A stretch of DNA of 64,000 nt, taken from NCBI GenBank assembly GCA_963576785.1, contig OY756140.1:1612001-1676000 (forward strand). Direction: 5' to 3'. Positions 1-15,025 of this stretch are shown here, piece by piece. Made by a program: the position numbers and the translations under genes. How positions within the stretch are numbered: the first letter of the stretch is position 1; the number at the start of each line of letters is the position of its first letter. The notes under the pieces were generated by a model that did not search any database, was not told the origin of the DNA, and worked only from the letters and a program-made list of their open reading frames with translations. The stretch is from Chlorophyllum brunneum (taxonomy: Eukaryota > Basidiomycota > Agaricomycetes > Agaricales > Agaricaceae).

Positions 1-3000
1 ACAACAAAGCAAGGGTGGTCAAGCTGGTTATGGGGTAGTTCCTCCCAATCTACTGACCAAATCGACGTGTTCAAGGGCGAGATGACGGACGAACAGCGCA
101 AACAGCTCTATGATGTACTCGATTATGACGAAAAAGAGGCAATAGCGAATTCCCTGGAGGCACCAAGGAACTCACTCAAAACCCGAATTACTGCCAAACT
201 TCGGACCGGTTCATTTGCTTTAAAGACAAACCCTCATGATGACTCAAAAGATATCCTATCAATCGTGTTTGATACATTCTATGCCGACGTTGTGCAACGA
301 CCCGACAATTTAGAGGCTACTCTCTCGTTGAAGGCCTTTAAGGTATTTGATGGGACAACCGAAAACACACTTTATCCCCAGATAGTCAGAGTCAAATCTT
401 CTATGGGCTCGCAAGTGCTGTCCGGAGGCGACGAAGAAGCCTTTTTCTTTGTGAAGTACGAAAACAACCCATTGGACAATCGAGCCGATAACGCGTTAAC
501 GATACGCATGAGGCACATGGAGATAATCTATCATAGAGGTTACGTCGAGGCTGTGTATAAATTTTTCAAGCCGCCGTCTAGTCAGTTGGAATCTGTTGAG
601 GCCTTGCTGGTAAGGATTGACTATCTCATTTTTGCCATTTCTTGACCGGCCCATAGAACGCTGCCAGTCAGACTTTGGAGGGCTTAAGGAAAGAGACCAG
701 AGCGGGTCTGGAATACGCCTTACAGACCCACAAGACAATTGACATCCATATGGATCTGAATGCACCGATTATTATTTTACCCGAAGAGTATGTTAACTCC
801 TCAAAACCTGCATTTCGTTTACACTTACATTTATGTGTAGTATCACCATCAGTAATTGCAAGCATCTCGTAATCGATGCTGGGCACATTGCCATAGAGAG
901 TGATCTTGTGGACAAGGACGCTATTCGAACAATTCAATCCAAGCGCAATCAACAATACAGTGACGAGGACTATCACCAACTTGAGTCCCTCATGTATGAC
1001 AAAATGTCTTTGCGTCTTGAAGATGCACAGGTAACAGCTCTTCTCAACTAATGGGGCATACGCTGAAAGAACATCCTTCCCCTCTTCAGTTTGTCCTTGG
1101 TGACAGTCTTTCCGCTTGTCTAGATGCCCTTTCATCAGGATCACACGACAGCCTTCACCTGCTAGAGCGGATCAATATTCATCTCGATGTCCAAAAATCC
1201 ATAGTTCCAACGGCTGTTAACCTCGCACGGTTCAAAATAGCAGGAAATCTTCCTTCGTTGCAAGTCAACCTCTCCGATTCCAAGTACAAAGCTTTGATGC
1301 GGTTGATTGATACCTGCGTACCCAAATTCAATGACAATGTGATCCAATCCACGGCTTCTCCTCGAAGCAGTTTGCCCACATTCCAAATGCCCGTTGGATT
1401 GTTTGGATCGGCCGGTCCAGAAATCAGCATCGAAACTCAAGAACAGGACGATCAAGATGATAGCGGTAGCGTACAAACCGACACGTTTTTCGAGGCCGAG
1501 GAAAGTTTGCAAACTGTAACGCCCCTTCCTGTTATTTTTTCCTGATTTTAGCTCTTCTGACCACCGTCGCCTGGTAACAGGACTATCGTCAACAACTTTG
1601 CCAAATCGATTTTCAGGTGGGGGTACTCCAGATATCTCTCTTCAAAAGTGCACCATCGTCCGAAAAGCCCCTGGGGGATCTTAAGCTGGAAGGGTTCGCT
1701 CTGACATTCGGAATGACCGAGTATGACATGAAAGTCAACGTTCAGTTGCGGTGAGTGCCATACTTGTTCAAGAGCGGATTTTCCGGCTCATTTTTCATTG
1801 CGTTTAGGTCAGTTTCGATGGGCCTTATGGCGCCGAACGCTCAACTCAAGGACGTCGTTACTTGTGAACCATCAACGATGGGTTCCAACACAGACCTTCT
1901 AAGTGTCATTTACACCCGCGCGCAAAAAGATTCTCCGGAATATAGTACTGTGTACGAAGGCATCGATCAGAGCGTCGATGTTCGGATCTCTACCATCGTA
2001 TTCCACGCAGCACCCGAACCAATCATCTCTTTGTATGATTTCATCATGGCGACATTTGTCTCTACCAACGAACAGGCTACCTCGAGCTCTGTCAGTCCCA
2101 ATGCCTCCCAGGCCTACGGTCAAAAGCCTGGTGAAGAATCAAAAATAAGGGTGATCGTAAAACTGGAGAGCGTGCGAGGTCCGGTCCGTTCCAAATTCTA
2201 GTTTTGCATACGGCTGACTATACCTCCCAACAGTCGAACTGATCAACGAATCCATGTCCCTCGCAATTTTGTCTCTCTCAACCGCTGACGTTGCCATTTT
2301 ATTGCGTCCTAAGGCCATGAGAATCGTAGGTCGACTTGGTAGCTTGGCTTTGATCAACAACTCCGATATATATCACCTCCGGGAGGAGTTCAACCAAGTA
2401 CTATCAATCGAGGGACAGAATTTCGCCGAGTTTACGTATCAGACACATGACGCCACTGGATCAGTTGGCACCAATCCATCATCATTTTCGTTGAATGCTG
2501 CATCACTCAAACTCTTTTTCCTCGAACAACCCCTCCATAACATCTACGTTTACCTGATCAAGCTTGCAAAGCTCAAGGGTCTCTATGATGCCGCAACCCA
2601 GGCTGCTGCCCAATCTGCTCCTGATATTGGACAAATGCAGTTCGAAATCACCGTCAAATCACCTATCGTTGTTATCCCTTCTGATCCTTCGCAACTTGGG
2701 GATGTCCTCGTCATGCGCTTGGGTGAAATTGATGCCAGGAACAAGACAGATGCAAAAATAAACACCGTCTCTGCCAGCTTACACGGTATTCAACTCGTCT
2801 CAATATTTAGCCACGAAGGAAGATCTGATGTCCTCAAAATGATTGATGATATCAACATAAAGGCAGATATCATACAAACCGCTGGTTTGAATCGTGACAT
2901 TGACGTGAGCCATCCGGACATGCAGGTGAGCATTGACACATGTGTATATACCCATCGGACATCAGACTCATTTGGGCCCAGGTTGCCGTCCAAGTATCAG

Positions 3001-6000
3001 ACGTCAAGCTCCACTTGACCCAAACGCAGTATAAGACTCTCCTCAATCTTTCAAAATCAGTGTCCCGGGTTTTCATCACCCATTCTGAGCTCGAGTTTGT
3101 ATCTCAACGCCAATCACTCATGTCTGCGTCCTCGCTGGTTGACAGCACACACTCGTCCATTAACTTAAAACCCGAGGTGCGGGTAGCAGACACTCACAAG
3201 GCGTGGACCACGGTTGATCTAGTTGTCTCTGTGAATGCGGTTAAACTCCATCTATATGACGCAGAGGCTCACTCGGAAGCGAGCCTTCAGCAGCACGGTA
3301 TCGCCCGTTTCGCTTTGAACAACAATGCATTTCGATATAAGTCGCTGTCAGACGGTGCTGCCGAAGCTCAGCTGATACTCCAGTCATTTACAATGAGCAA
3401 CACTGAACCTGGGAACACCCGCTTCCGCGAGATCATCCCCGCCGCCCAGCATGATCGTAATCAGTTTATGGTACTCTACAGCATGACCGGCAATCCATCT
3501 GGGACTGCTCTAGCCGTTGTCACTATTGATTCACCTCAAATCATCTTCTCGATGAACCCTGTTTTCGCTCTCCTAGAATTTTTCACTAGCCAGGCAGGAC
3601 CAGAGCCATCAGCCCGAGCATCATCTCTGGATCAGGAAAATCAACAATCAGTCGAAGCAAGTGCTGCTGGAGCCCAAGGGTCCTTCGACTTTCGATTAGA
3701 TCTTCATGACGTAGCCGTCAGTGTACTAGAGAACGATCAGGATCCAAACACTCAGGCTATTAGGTTGAGCATCCAACAAATCCTCATTTCGCGACAGGTG
3801 CGCAACAATTGGATACCGCGCGTTCAGCCTAACTTCGTCAACCTAGGGAATACTGGCCTTAAAAGTTGATCAGCTCGGGATGTCGCTCATGCAGATGGGT
3901 GAAAGGATGGAGACTGTGAAATTTCTCGATGAGTTTGACCTGACACTGTCATTGGACAGTCGAACTTCGGCATCCCAGCAAATGATAAACCTCGAGTTAT
4001 CTACTAAGCCCATTGTGATTCGAGCCTCATACAGAGATATCAGCCTGATTACAAACATCTTCAACAAGGCATTTGAACGTCTTCGCTCATCTGGTGATAC
4101 AGGCAGTGGATCTGACCGGAAGGTCGGGACAATCCAGAGTCAGAAGACTACCATTCTATCGAGGTCAACTCGTTCTAGGGACCGGCCCATCGGCAAAGCT
4201 CGTATTCATATGACAAAACAGCAGGTAAGCGTTTGAAGACATCATGAAAGGAGCACTTCGTTGAGAGCAATCAGTTCAAGGGTTCCTTCGATGGTTTCAG
4301 GCTGGTTTTGATTGGGGATTTACATGAGCAGCCAATGTTACACCTGAAAGTCAAACCCTTCATAATCGGAACAAAAGATTGGTCAGCCGAGGTATGGCCT
4401 TATTGCCTATGATATTCCTCCCTATCCCTTAACTCCTTCTGTACAGCTACATGCTACATTGACTATGGCAGTTCAAATCACATTCTGGAATCTTATGAAC
4501 TCTCATTGGGAACCCTGTAAGTGATTGGTACTTCAACATTACTGTGACACTGATGATGCTCGTCAGTAATTGATCCATGGACGTTCACATTGACGGTAGA
4601 AGTTATTTGATCAGAGTTTGACTCAAAACTCACACGATTCCCAGGCCAACAAAGAGAAATCGGAGGGTGGTCTAAGTCTGGGGTTATCTGCTCGGGATCG
4701 GCTCGACATCAACTTGACTTCTTCGTTTGCCGAAGTTGCGACGACGACGCTCAACATGTGGAACAAGGAAGGAATGACTGTGCTCCAGAAGGCCCGAGGA
4801 ACTTATGCACCTTATCGCATCCGTAATCGAACTGGTACCTCGATCCTTGTATGGTCAGAGGCTGACGCTGGTATCCACGCTGCTGAAGCCGAGACTACAC
4901 CAGTACACGATGATCAGACAATTGACTGGCGCTTTGACGATTGGAGGGCAACACGAGAGGTACTACCTTCCGAGTATAGTATCCGAGTTTTTCTGAAATT
5001 CCTGTTTGTCAGCACCACACGTCAGTTGGAGAACATACTCTCGGCCTCCAATTTGTCAATAAGTCTTGGGAACAAATACGAGGAATTCCTGTTGATCGTG
5101 AAGGGGAGTTCGTGTATTCGCTTCGGCCTCACAGCGGAAAATATCCTGAGAGGCTACTCTGTGAAGTCAAAGTCGTCGAAAACACAAAAATCATCACTAT
5201 CCGTTCTACCTACAAAGTCGAAAATCTGACCTTGTACCCACTGGAGCTGATGTTAGTTGACGAGGCCGGCCACCCTGTTGCTTCACTGGAAAAGATAGCC
5301 CCTGGACAAGAGTATGCCTTGCCAATAGATGCGGTCACCAAGAACAGGATTCGCATCCAGCCTGATCGTTCGTCTTTCAATACCATCAACAATTTCAATT
5401 GACTAATGATGAAATACCTGAAGAAGGATTTGGTTACAAGTGGAGTCCCGCCATCCGTTATGATGACTTGTTGGCAAGAAAAGGGTTTACCATCAAGTGT
5501 CCTCACTCGGATCCTCGAGAAGCAGCTTTCCGGTTCCAGGCTTGGGTGCAAACTGACACAAATGAGAGTAGTTCACGGTAAGGGCTTGTTATAAAAGGAC
5601 AGAAATGTGATCATGTAGCTCAGGAATCTCACAGAAAATTACCCAAGATCTCCTTGAAGCTTCGGGCACCCTTAGAACTTGAGAACCTCCTACCTTACAA
5701 CCTTGAATATCGCATCTACGACAAGAACACCGATCAAAACTGGCGGAGCTATCTGCGGAAAGGTGGTGTCATGCCAGTCCATTCGGTGGAGCTCGGCCAC
5801 TTTGTCCTCCTCAACGTTGCAATCCAGGATACCAGTAAGACTTCTTCAATTTGCTCTAGACCATCATCTGAAGAAGCAAAAGTCTTCAAACCCAGTGATT
5901 TCAGTATCATCAACACTGATGGCCACTCGGATTTTGATGTCGAAAACAAGGTTACGCTACGTGACCAGCAAGGAAGGAAACTAGAACTTAGGCTTAACTA

Positions 6001-9000
6001 TATGTCGGTTTTCGTCGGATCTCCGACTATCACGATGATCTCACAATGCTACATAGGCGATATCCCGAGTCTGGTGGTGCATTTAAGGTCCAGATATATA
6101 GCCCCTACGTCATCGTAAACAAAACGAAAATCCCGTTCGGCACCAGGTCCAAGTCCGTCAGAACGGGTTCTCAAGACGCTGCAGGAGACACCCGCCCAGG
6201 TAGAGCCAGTTTGACTTCACTTTAATGAGCTAGTGAGAACCTTCCTTCACCAGAAATTCTCGCCGACTCTGTACCTTTCCGTGAGCGGCCTATTTTTTCT
6301 TTTTTTTAATATTTTTGTTCCAGACTGAGACTAGGAAGTTTTATCCCATGCACAGGAGCAAGGAAACGAATTCTACTTCAAGCTGGCGGATACTATGTGG
6401 TCCAAGGTGTGAATTGTCCGATCCCGATATATGTCCTATTGATTTCAACACCAGCCTGTGTCCTTCGAAGCACCCTCAGCAGAAAGCGAACTTGTCTTAC
6501 CATCCATCAAACAGAGGGCTGATGAACTTCATCTCGGGTTATCTTGGTCAGAGGGCTCGGGAAAGTATAAGCTAACTAAGGTCATAACACTAGCTCCGCG
6601 TTTCATCATCAAAAACATGTTGCACGAAACCGTTGCATTCAGAGAACATGGAAATGTTCGTCGCGACCGCCACATTTTACAACCTGGAGAGTATCAGGCC
6701 TTCACGGCGCTCCAGAGGGGTACAGAAAAGTTGTTGACTATTGCCTTCCCCGGCCTGAATGCACAGTGGTGAGTGACTCCGTTTGATGCACTGTTCTACA
6801 GACAGTACCTGACGCTAAGATCGTAGGTCCCCTCCGATCAATATCGAGGATATTGGAGCTGTCAGCTTGCGTCTTAAGCGTCCTGGTTCAGATCATCGCG
6901 ATTTCCTCCTTGTCCAAATCGACGTTCGTATTCAGAGCTCTACCATCTTTGTTCTCGTTGCGCCCGCTGACAAGGGCTGGCCATTTGAGATTGAAAACTA
7001 CAGCGACTACACTTTATCAATCACTCAGAAGGTAATCGCGAACTTGTACCCAACTACCGCTCTAACCATACTCGGGCTCAGGAGTCGGATGATCAATCCA
7101 GCCCCACGAGAGGGGACAGGACCTATACTCTCCACGCACGTACGACCATGGAGTATGCATGGGATTTTCCAGCAGCTAGAGACAAGAAATTACTCCTTAA
7201 TATCAGAGGGTCAAGTCGGATCATTGATATTATGGAAATCGGAAATTTGGTCCCATTCAGGTTCAACGTGAGTGTCCTCATACATCGCAACTCCTCGTTA
7301 TTGGGTACTGAGTGCTCAACAGGACAATCAACACTCGAAAGCTGTGTCACTTGACGTCAGAGCCGATGGCTACAAACAGATCCTTCGTGTCACCAATTAT
7401 GTTCCTGAGCAAAGCCTATATAAACCGCGATACAGAAGCAACTCATTATCGAGACAAGATACGCTTTCCAGTGCCGAAGCCTTCGAGGCGGTAACAGAAC
7501 AAGTGGAGATATCTTTGTCTGTCATGATTGACCTTGCGGGCATCGGTGTCTCCCTCGTCAACAAGCGAATGGTTGAAGTCATCTACGCAACGATCGATAA
7601 CTTCAAGTTCGAGTATACCGAAAGTACCATGGCTCAAGCTATTAATTTGTCGTGCGGTCTACAAGTTGACAACCAGCTTCATGACGCTCTATATCCCGTC
7701 ATTCTCCAACCTACTCCCATACCCAAGGATACGAATGGCGTTGGAGCTCTACCTACAGTTCAGGGTTCCGTTATTTGGCTTAAAGATCAAGGTTTGTGCA
7801 ATACCTAACGTTATACTCCTGTACTTATACTTTTTTTTTTTTCAGAACATGGGGTTCTTTTCGTCAAATATTTCTCTATCTTGCTTCAGGCACTGACAAT
7901 CGAGGCGGACGAAGATTTACTTTTTGCACTATATGACCTATCTCAAATACAAGGCCTATCTTGGGATGACCCAACCAAAGAGTATGCCTCCAAGATAATG
8001 ATTTATTTACATTTTTCTGAGAAGTGTCTAGCCTCCTCGTACAGGACATTGACTTGATACCGGAGCCTGGGGACACTTCGAGCGGGCGGGATGTATACTT
8101 TGAAGTGCTTGAGCTCCAGCCCATCCAACTGGCCATTTCTTTCATGCGCACCGAGAGGATCAACAGCGAGGAGAAGTATGTGGATATACCTTGTTCACCC
8201 TGAAAACCAGAGGAACCTCATGTTTTCTAGGTTGAACCTTCGTAACCCTTTAGCTGTTGTCGTGAACGCGCTGGCTATGACGGTTGGGAACATCAACGAT
8301 GCTCCTCTGGAGATGAATGCTCTTGCGATCAAGGACATGCGCTTGACTTTGCCCGAACTGCAGACTCGTATCTTGTATCATTATCGCCAAGAAGTTCTCC
8401 GTCAACTGTACCGTATCCTTGGCTCCGCTGATTTCATAGGGAACCCGGTCGGCCTCTTTACCAACGTCAGCTCAGGGGTCGCCGATATATTCTATGAACC
8501 TTTCCAGGGTGTAGTCATGCATGGAAACAGAGAACTGGGAATAGGTTTGGCCAAAGTTAGTGTACCTTTGCTCTGACACCAGCCACTTTGCCTGAGGTGA
8601 TATCCAGGGTGCTGCGAGCTTCATGAAGAAAACTGTTTTTGGTTTGAGTGACAGCTTCACTAAATTTACAAGTAGCGTTGGAAAAGGTCCGAGACGCCAT
8701 CTTACGTGAATTTCCCGAGCTCAATAGTGTACCCCAGGATTATCTGCTGCTACATTCGACTCGGAATATCAAGCGAGAAGGCGGATGACACAGAGGCGCA
8801 ATAGACCTCGACATGCCATGTAAGGATAATTTTCTTTAATCAGGTTTACTCCTCACAATCCCAAGATATGGTGTAGCTGCAGGTGGAGAAGCATTTGCAA
8901 GCAGTGTCACTAGTGCCATGGAGGGTGTCGTCGTGAGTTAAAAAAAAGTTGCTTGGCGAATTATCATTCGCTTATTGTTGTAGATGAAACCTATCGAGGG

Positions 9001-9812
9001 GGCCGAATCTGAGGGTGCGTTGGGCTTCTTCAAAGGCGTCGGGAAGGGCTTAGTTGGGTATGCTGGAACTGGTCACTCCCATGACAATCCGGTTGATCAT
9101 CCAACTAGAGCTGTTACAAAACCGGTTGTGGGCGTATTTGATCTGGCGTCGAATGTTTCGGAAGGCGAGTTCATACCTACTTCTTCAATATGGCATTGAA
9201 TTCCGATACATCTAGGCATCCGAAATACAACAACTGTGTTTGACAATCCGGAGAAAGATCGAGTTCGCCTAGTGAGCCTCGCCATAGATTTGATGGTCGG
9301 CTGCTAACAGGCCGGCATGATAGCCTCGATTAGTTCCAGCAGACGGTGTACTTCGCGTGAGTCCCAAAATAAGGCAAAACGGCCACTGCTAACTTCTATC
9401 AGCCATACTCCTCCAGAGAAGCTATGGGTCAGTACTGGATGAAGGATTTAAATGATGGCGCGTATAGAAGCGAGGCATACATTGCACACATCAGTGAGTA
9501 TGTGGCCAAGGAATAGGCTTTTGGTTTATTCAACTTTCGGTAGACTCACCCGGCGGTGACAACGTCATTCTCCTAACTCAATCTCGCGTCTTGTCGTTCT
9601 GGTCAAGGAAGCTTAGGCTCGATTGGGAGCTACCTTTCGGTCAAGTTCAGGGAGTAACTGTAGAGGATACTGGTATCCGTTTCTCGCACAAGGCAGGCCG
9701 AGAGCAGGACAGGTTTGCTTTCATTCCGGACAAGGCATCACAGTCGTGGTTTTTCAATCAAGTTGCTTCTGTCGTTAAGACTTATAACGCGCGTAGAAGG
9801 ATGGATGTTTGA
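1..9812 (+). CDS. VPS13: VPS13, bridge-like lipid transfer protein (5' end outside window)
   Basis: This is the C-terminal majority of VPS13, the large rod-like protein that moves bulk glycerolipids at membrane contact sites. The coding sequence is open at base 1, with a tryptophan-rich linker followed by a MTDEQRKQLYDVLDYDEKEA-type stretch as in the N-terminal third of the family. It runs through more than 20 short exons in different frames. Recognisable landmarks are the SHR-BD/VAB region near 4800 (TYAPYRIRNRTGTSILVW), the VPS13_C block near 8350-8560 (RILYHYRQEVLRQLYRILGS, then GNPVGLFTNVSSGV), GFSDSFTKFTSSVGKG near 8640, KPVVGVFDLASNVSEG near 9120, and a final PH-like segment (LDWELPFGQVQGVTVEDTG) ending at the stop at 9810-9812. 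Exons join in frame where I checked: 8690/8739, the junction near 8819/8869, and the GLVG-AVTKP junction near 9060. I see no disabling mutation. Family assignment is firm; exact exon ends are not all resolved. Confidence 0.93.
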
Positions 9813-10003
9813 CGTAGACCACTTGTAGTATTGGAATAGCGGGACCTTACAGATGAATGGCAAATAAGGATTGTATTTTAAATAAAGTAGCTCCCTTAGT
9901 GGGCCTGAAGAAAGGAACGGGTGAAGCATCAGACAGATAGTGGCAGAACGAACAAGAAGCCGAACGAAGTCGAGAACGGGGATTAAAGGAAAAGGTGGAG
10001 AGT

Positions 10004-13000
10004 CTAACTAGTAATGGTCGGAGTACTTGCAGCATTCTCAGAGTCGCAGTCACATTCGGGTTTGGCTGTAGAAAGGGTATTCGTATAATGGTATTCAGGG
10101 GATTTGGTAGTAATGGTCATGTCTTGATCTTCCTCTAGGGTGTCATGGTCGAATGGAACGTAGCTATCCCTTGGGCTAGTAGAGTAGGCACTCTGAAAAT
10201 CTGTATCTGACTCATCAGTGGTCCCAGAGGCGCCAGGAGTGAGTGCTGGAGTAGTTGGGGTAACAAGCTGCTGAGAAGCTGGGGGATCGGGATTGGGAAT
10301 GCTCTCTAATCCAGACGCCTTCTGAGGAAAATCGTGACAAGCAGCATCGGGGAAAGACGTGCGAGTAGGTGTCTTGCTCTCGAATTCGACAATGGCCGAT
10401 GGTGCTACGTTGTGGTTGGCAGTGAACGTTGCATTATCATCAACTGCAGTACTGACTCCAGTATGGGTGGATGAAGAGGTCCCACTTCTTGTCCTGCTTT
10501 TCGTACTAATTTTAGAGGGTCTTTTGTGGTGTTTCTTCTTGGGCAATGGCCGGGTGCTAGTAGCTTCTGATTCGTCATCGTCACTATCTGGCCCTCCCTT
10601 CCTACGCCGGCCCCCACGACGCTCCTGTGAAAGGGCCGACTCGAGCTGGTGAGTAGTGGGAAGTGTTAACATTTCGTTCCAGTAAGCAAGCCTAGCACTG
10701 ACTTTTTGCTGAATTTCCAAAACTTTCTGGGCAATTTTGTCGCTCTTCAGGCTGATTCCTTCGTCCACAGCATTCATCCCATCTTGGGGTATGTCAACCT
10801 CAGAAGCAGAGAAGCGTTTCTTCCTAGGTGAAGGTTCGAGTTCAGCATCCTCTGAGATAGGGTCCTTCCCGCTCGCCTCAGCGCTTTCGGCCTGATCTTC
10901 CTCGCATTTCTCTGCAAGGGTAGAATCTGTCGCAAAAGATCGAAGGGCTTTGTTCTTAGCTCCCGCATCACTAGATCTGCGTGATCGGAAACCTGAAGCG
11001 GAAGAAAGACGGCTTTGAGGCCGTGAAGTTGTGTAGTCGGATTCTTCCAGGTCAACAGCCATAGAGGCAAGAGCGCGCTCGATCTGGGCTTCAACTTCCG
11101 CAACCATCTCAGCTCGTTCAATCTCCATCTTCTCCATAGTTTCCTTCATCCGGGCAAGCTCTTGTGTTGCTTCATGATGAGCAGCTTCGGTCTCACGCAA
11201 TTCTAACGGGATCAATGTAAATCAATATGAAGCTTGGAGAACACTCACGATTCTGGAGCTTGGCTTTTTCAGTAGCTGTGAGTGTAACGAGGCCGGACAA
11301 CCGTTTGGTCTCGCGTTGTTCTTTGTTGATCTTTGTTCTAAGTTGGTTGGCCTCTGCACTAAGTTTCTCGGCGTACTGTTCGAATGTCACAAATTTATCT
11401 CGCCAGAGATCAGATTCCGTCATAAGGAAATTGAGCCTCCGGGACAGTCGGCCAATCTTGGTCTCAAGATCATCTCGAGCATCAACAAAGGCGGTGGCAC
11501 GTTTTCGGATGGAAAGTTGTATCATCTGCTCCGCGGAAGTTAGCGAGGGCGACCGCTTTGGTTGTCCAAACATGCTCAAACGCTTCAGGAGGGAGGGTTT
11601 CTTGAACTGCAAAAATGGATGTTGTCAGCCTTTGGCGAAAGCCACGAGAGGAGGCGATTAACCTTGTCCTGTAAGACAGAATCGAATGCTTGAATGATAC
11701 GGGTAGAGTGCCACCATTCCGGAGGTTTGATTTGATCAGCTACCGCGGCCGATGACGCGCCACGCTTAGCTTGAATCTTGCATATAGGGCGGAAACGACC
11801 TGCAGGGAAAGCCTCTTTGAACTCGCTAAGCAATCTGGTGAGAAATCGAAATTTCAACAACAGTGATTTTACATACCTTGGAATGCAGTGATCTGGATGA
11901 TAGTGCCCTTCAAAAGCAGCCACAAGTCGCTGTCGATACTTGTCACGCTGCTGCTTTTGTGATACAAATCCGACTGGCGGAGATGGACAACTCCTGTTGT
12001 CCTTGTTAACCGAAGGCCTTCTGACATTGGAAGTTTACGCACAAATAGTTGATATCCCTAAGCAAGAGTCAGAAGAAGAGTTCCGGGATGTAGACAAAGG
12101 ACACGTACAGGTCACAGACACAGACTTCGGCTGCAGGGCGGACACTATACCTTGCTTCGGTAGCCAGACCAATGATCCATGGTCCAGGATCGTCGATATA
12201 AATCTTCGCGTCACGAGAATGAACCGCAGGGAGAGCTATGCCATCCCATCCACGGAGCTCGACAAGATATCTGATCGTATTAACAACAATCTAACACACA
12301 TCCTCAAAATGTGATTTTCGCGGAAACTCGAGAGGATTGAACTTACGCCAAGCATCGCAGGATACCTTGAGAAGAACAAAATGCGGCCGGTTGGCGCAAG
12401 TGCAATCTGTAGAATCACTAAGTCAACTAGAATCAGACAAAGATGCTAAGCCAGACGTACTTCGCAGATTGTCAGGATATTGTCAATGTTGAGGCATTTG
12501 AAAAGGGGCCACATTGTAAAATTAATATCAACAAGCCCACGACCAAAGTCTAGACCTCCGGGAAATCGTGCAATTACTTCCAGACTGGCTTCCCCATCAT
12601 TCTTAGGACTTGCATCAAGCTTAATCAGGTCTCCAGCCCGGGGAGCAGGATGTGCCAAAATCTTGGAGATTTGGAGAGTATGAGATTGAACATCCTTGGA
12701 GAATCGTGCCCATGACAACGTCAAATAATCCCTCATGAGATCATATACGGGATGACGTGAAACCAGCGCTGATCATATGTATCAATGGATCATGCTGAAG
12801 ATCGAAGCGCATAAGCTACTCACTCAGTGCATATGGCAACCAGAAGACAGTGTCCCCCGGAAGGAAAAGGGTACTCTCGCCTGGGCCATGCCCGACGGTG
12901 CTTGCCACTTCAAAGTCGCTTTCACTGATCCCCCCATCGCCCTCAGTCTCTGCGTCGGTTTCAGCGTCACCCCATGGTCCACGTGCACTCTTCTTTGCGT

Positions 13001-14335
13001 GGCGACGGGCCTGGACTGTTGGATCCTGGTTGTCACTGACATTGCCGGATACATCGGCACGCAGGTTCTTCAGCCGTGAAGCTACCATAGACTGGGCAGA
13101 CTCTTTACGAGAACGTCCGGCTTCTAAGGTACGCCGAATGGCGTTGCTCCGTTCTGCATCGGCATGGGACCACACAGTCAGGCACACACCATAGTATGTC
13201 ACGATGTTGCTCGAAGTTTGAGTGACGTTGGTTGCATTGGCGGTAGCAGCAGCATTATGGGAACCATGTCCCAGAAGACTCGGAGGACCCAAGTATGCAG
13301 AAGAAGGTCTCGCAAATGGATCATCTGAATAAGGATACGCGAATGTAGCCGCAGAGGAGCGATTCTCAGCAGTCGAGAGAACGGAAGCTCTCAAGAGATC
13401 GCCAGAGGGCGTTGGAGCCAGTGGAGTACTTGGGGCGGGGAGAGTGAAAGTGAAGGTATGAATGGTAGACGCGGGTTGGAGCGTTGAAGCGATTACCTCA
13501 ACTTCGCGTGTGAACGAGAGCTGGGACGGGTATTCAGCTTCGCAACTCTGGTTGACAAAAAAGAAAGAAAAAAACATGCCTTGAGGGCCTTGGAGAGCAT
13601 CTTACCAACTTCCTGCTTGCTTAGAGCGCCTGCACCCTTGACAACCTCTTCTCCCTTCCCGCGCTTCTTCTTCTTCCCGCCGCCCGCGCCAGGGCTGACA
13701 GTGCTGCCGAGTACCTCTGGTCTCCACCAGCGATTGACTGCGCCCTCGCTGTGATGGAGGCCCAAGACTGAGTCCGGGTCTGCTAGTGTCCATGTATGCG
13801 GAGACTTGGGTAGTCCCGAGACGACGTAGAGAGAGGTAAGGGGGAGAGTCGGAACATGGGAGCCAACTGGAGCAGCCTCTCTGGCAGAACGGGTGGAGAC
13901 TATCGAGTTGCGAGCGGAGGCGGGTATAGGCTCCATACTTCTACGGTGCTTGATGCCGAGAACGCGGGAGGCCTTGTCGATGCGGTGGTGGGTAGGGGAG
14001 GAGATGGGGGGAGAGGTGACGGTGATGTAGTCTAGTTCATCGGCAAGGGCAGGCTCCTGGGAGGGAGCGGAGGTGACAGTGGTGGTGGGAGAAGGGGGAC
14101 GAAATTCGTTGTTATTTTCAAGGGAGATGTTGATGATCGGAGAACTGCCCGAGCTTGTTGGCCGTCCGGTCTCCTTTTTCGGATCCCCCTTGCTTGCCAT
14201 CTTTTGAGCCCGCGCCCTCTTCTCCCTTCCGTTCAGCGATTGGTCGGAAAGCGCCGACTTGAGCACACGGTCGCTTGGAAGCGGGCTCGCAGCAACAGCC
14301 GTGGCAGGTAACGTCGGTCGGCGGTAGGATGCCAT
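10004..14335 (-). CDS. DENN-domain (AEX-3 type) protein with C-terminal coiled coil
   Basis: This is a large multi-exon protein with a tripartite DENN module, the fold of guanine-nucleotide exchange factors for Rab GTPases. I chose the start at 14335 (MASYRRPTLP), because the upstream in-frame codons look non-coding. A Ser/Pro-rich N-terminus leads into a uDENN-like part (TSLYVVSGLPKSPHTWTLAD), then a long insert, then cDENN (DTVFWLPYAL, HPVYDLMRDYLTLSWARFSK, LFKCLNIDNILTICE, IALAPTGRILFFSRYPAMLG). The dDENN-like part includes FEGHYHPDHCIP and PPEWWHSTRIIQAFDSVL. After it come a long coiled coil (about 11600-11000, reading down the strand) and a low-complexity, Ser/Lys-rich tail ending at 10004. 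The domain call is strong. The Rab substrate cannot be told from sequence. The stop lies 191 bases from the stop of VPS13, so the two genes are convergent. Confidence 0.85.
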
Positions 14336-15025
14336 GTTAGTGTCCGCGAAAGGGTGAGATACAAGGAACGTGAGGGGCGAATCTTGCGGCTGCGAAAAAG
14401 TGAGGTGAAGGAATGGTATGGTATTAAAGGTAAGCAGGCATGGGGCATAGACAACTGTACGGCAGCGAAAATAAGGAAAGGCCCAAAAACATACGTACCA
14501 ACTCAGGGCCCAGTGTCCGCTTAGGTACATCTTCATATCAACCATGCCATCACGTGTACCCCCCTGGCCTCCTCATCCCAACCACACTACTCTCGCTGAG
14601 CCACCTCTGGCGTGCACAACAGACTCTCCCTCTGGATCTCGAAACAAGGGGCGCACTAGCCGTATCTCCTCCGCCATGATCCTCATCACGTGACTGGGAT
14701 GTATTCCCACCCCCTTGATCTGGTGGGAAGTCTAATTGTCGGCACATGTCCCACGGTTGAAATTTTTAGATGAAGATCCAGAGCTTGGCTGGGTGGATAT
14801 AACTGGTGGACTGGCTGAAGAAGGTAGTACAAATCGGTGGCTTCCCCATTCTACTCCTATGGATTCTTGCGCGAACCGAGCTGAATCTCCGCACTACTTC
14901 AGGGCCAGCTCGCCTTTACCAGTTAGCCGCATCAACCACATATGTAATTCTTTAGTCATATGTTCAACTCAATCAATAGTAGTATAATCATTAAGTGTAC
15001 AGCACATCGAAAAACGAAATGTCCA
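14336..15025. other. Intergenic region upstream of the DENN gene
   Basis: This 690-base gap lies between the DENN start codon and the stop of the NIPA-like gene; both are on the minus strand. I see no coding region. It carries two CACGTG hexamers (14551-14556 and 14687-14692), in the position expected for the DENN promoter. Confidence 0.6.
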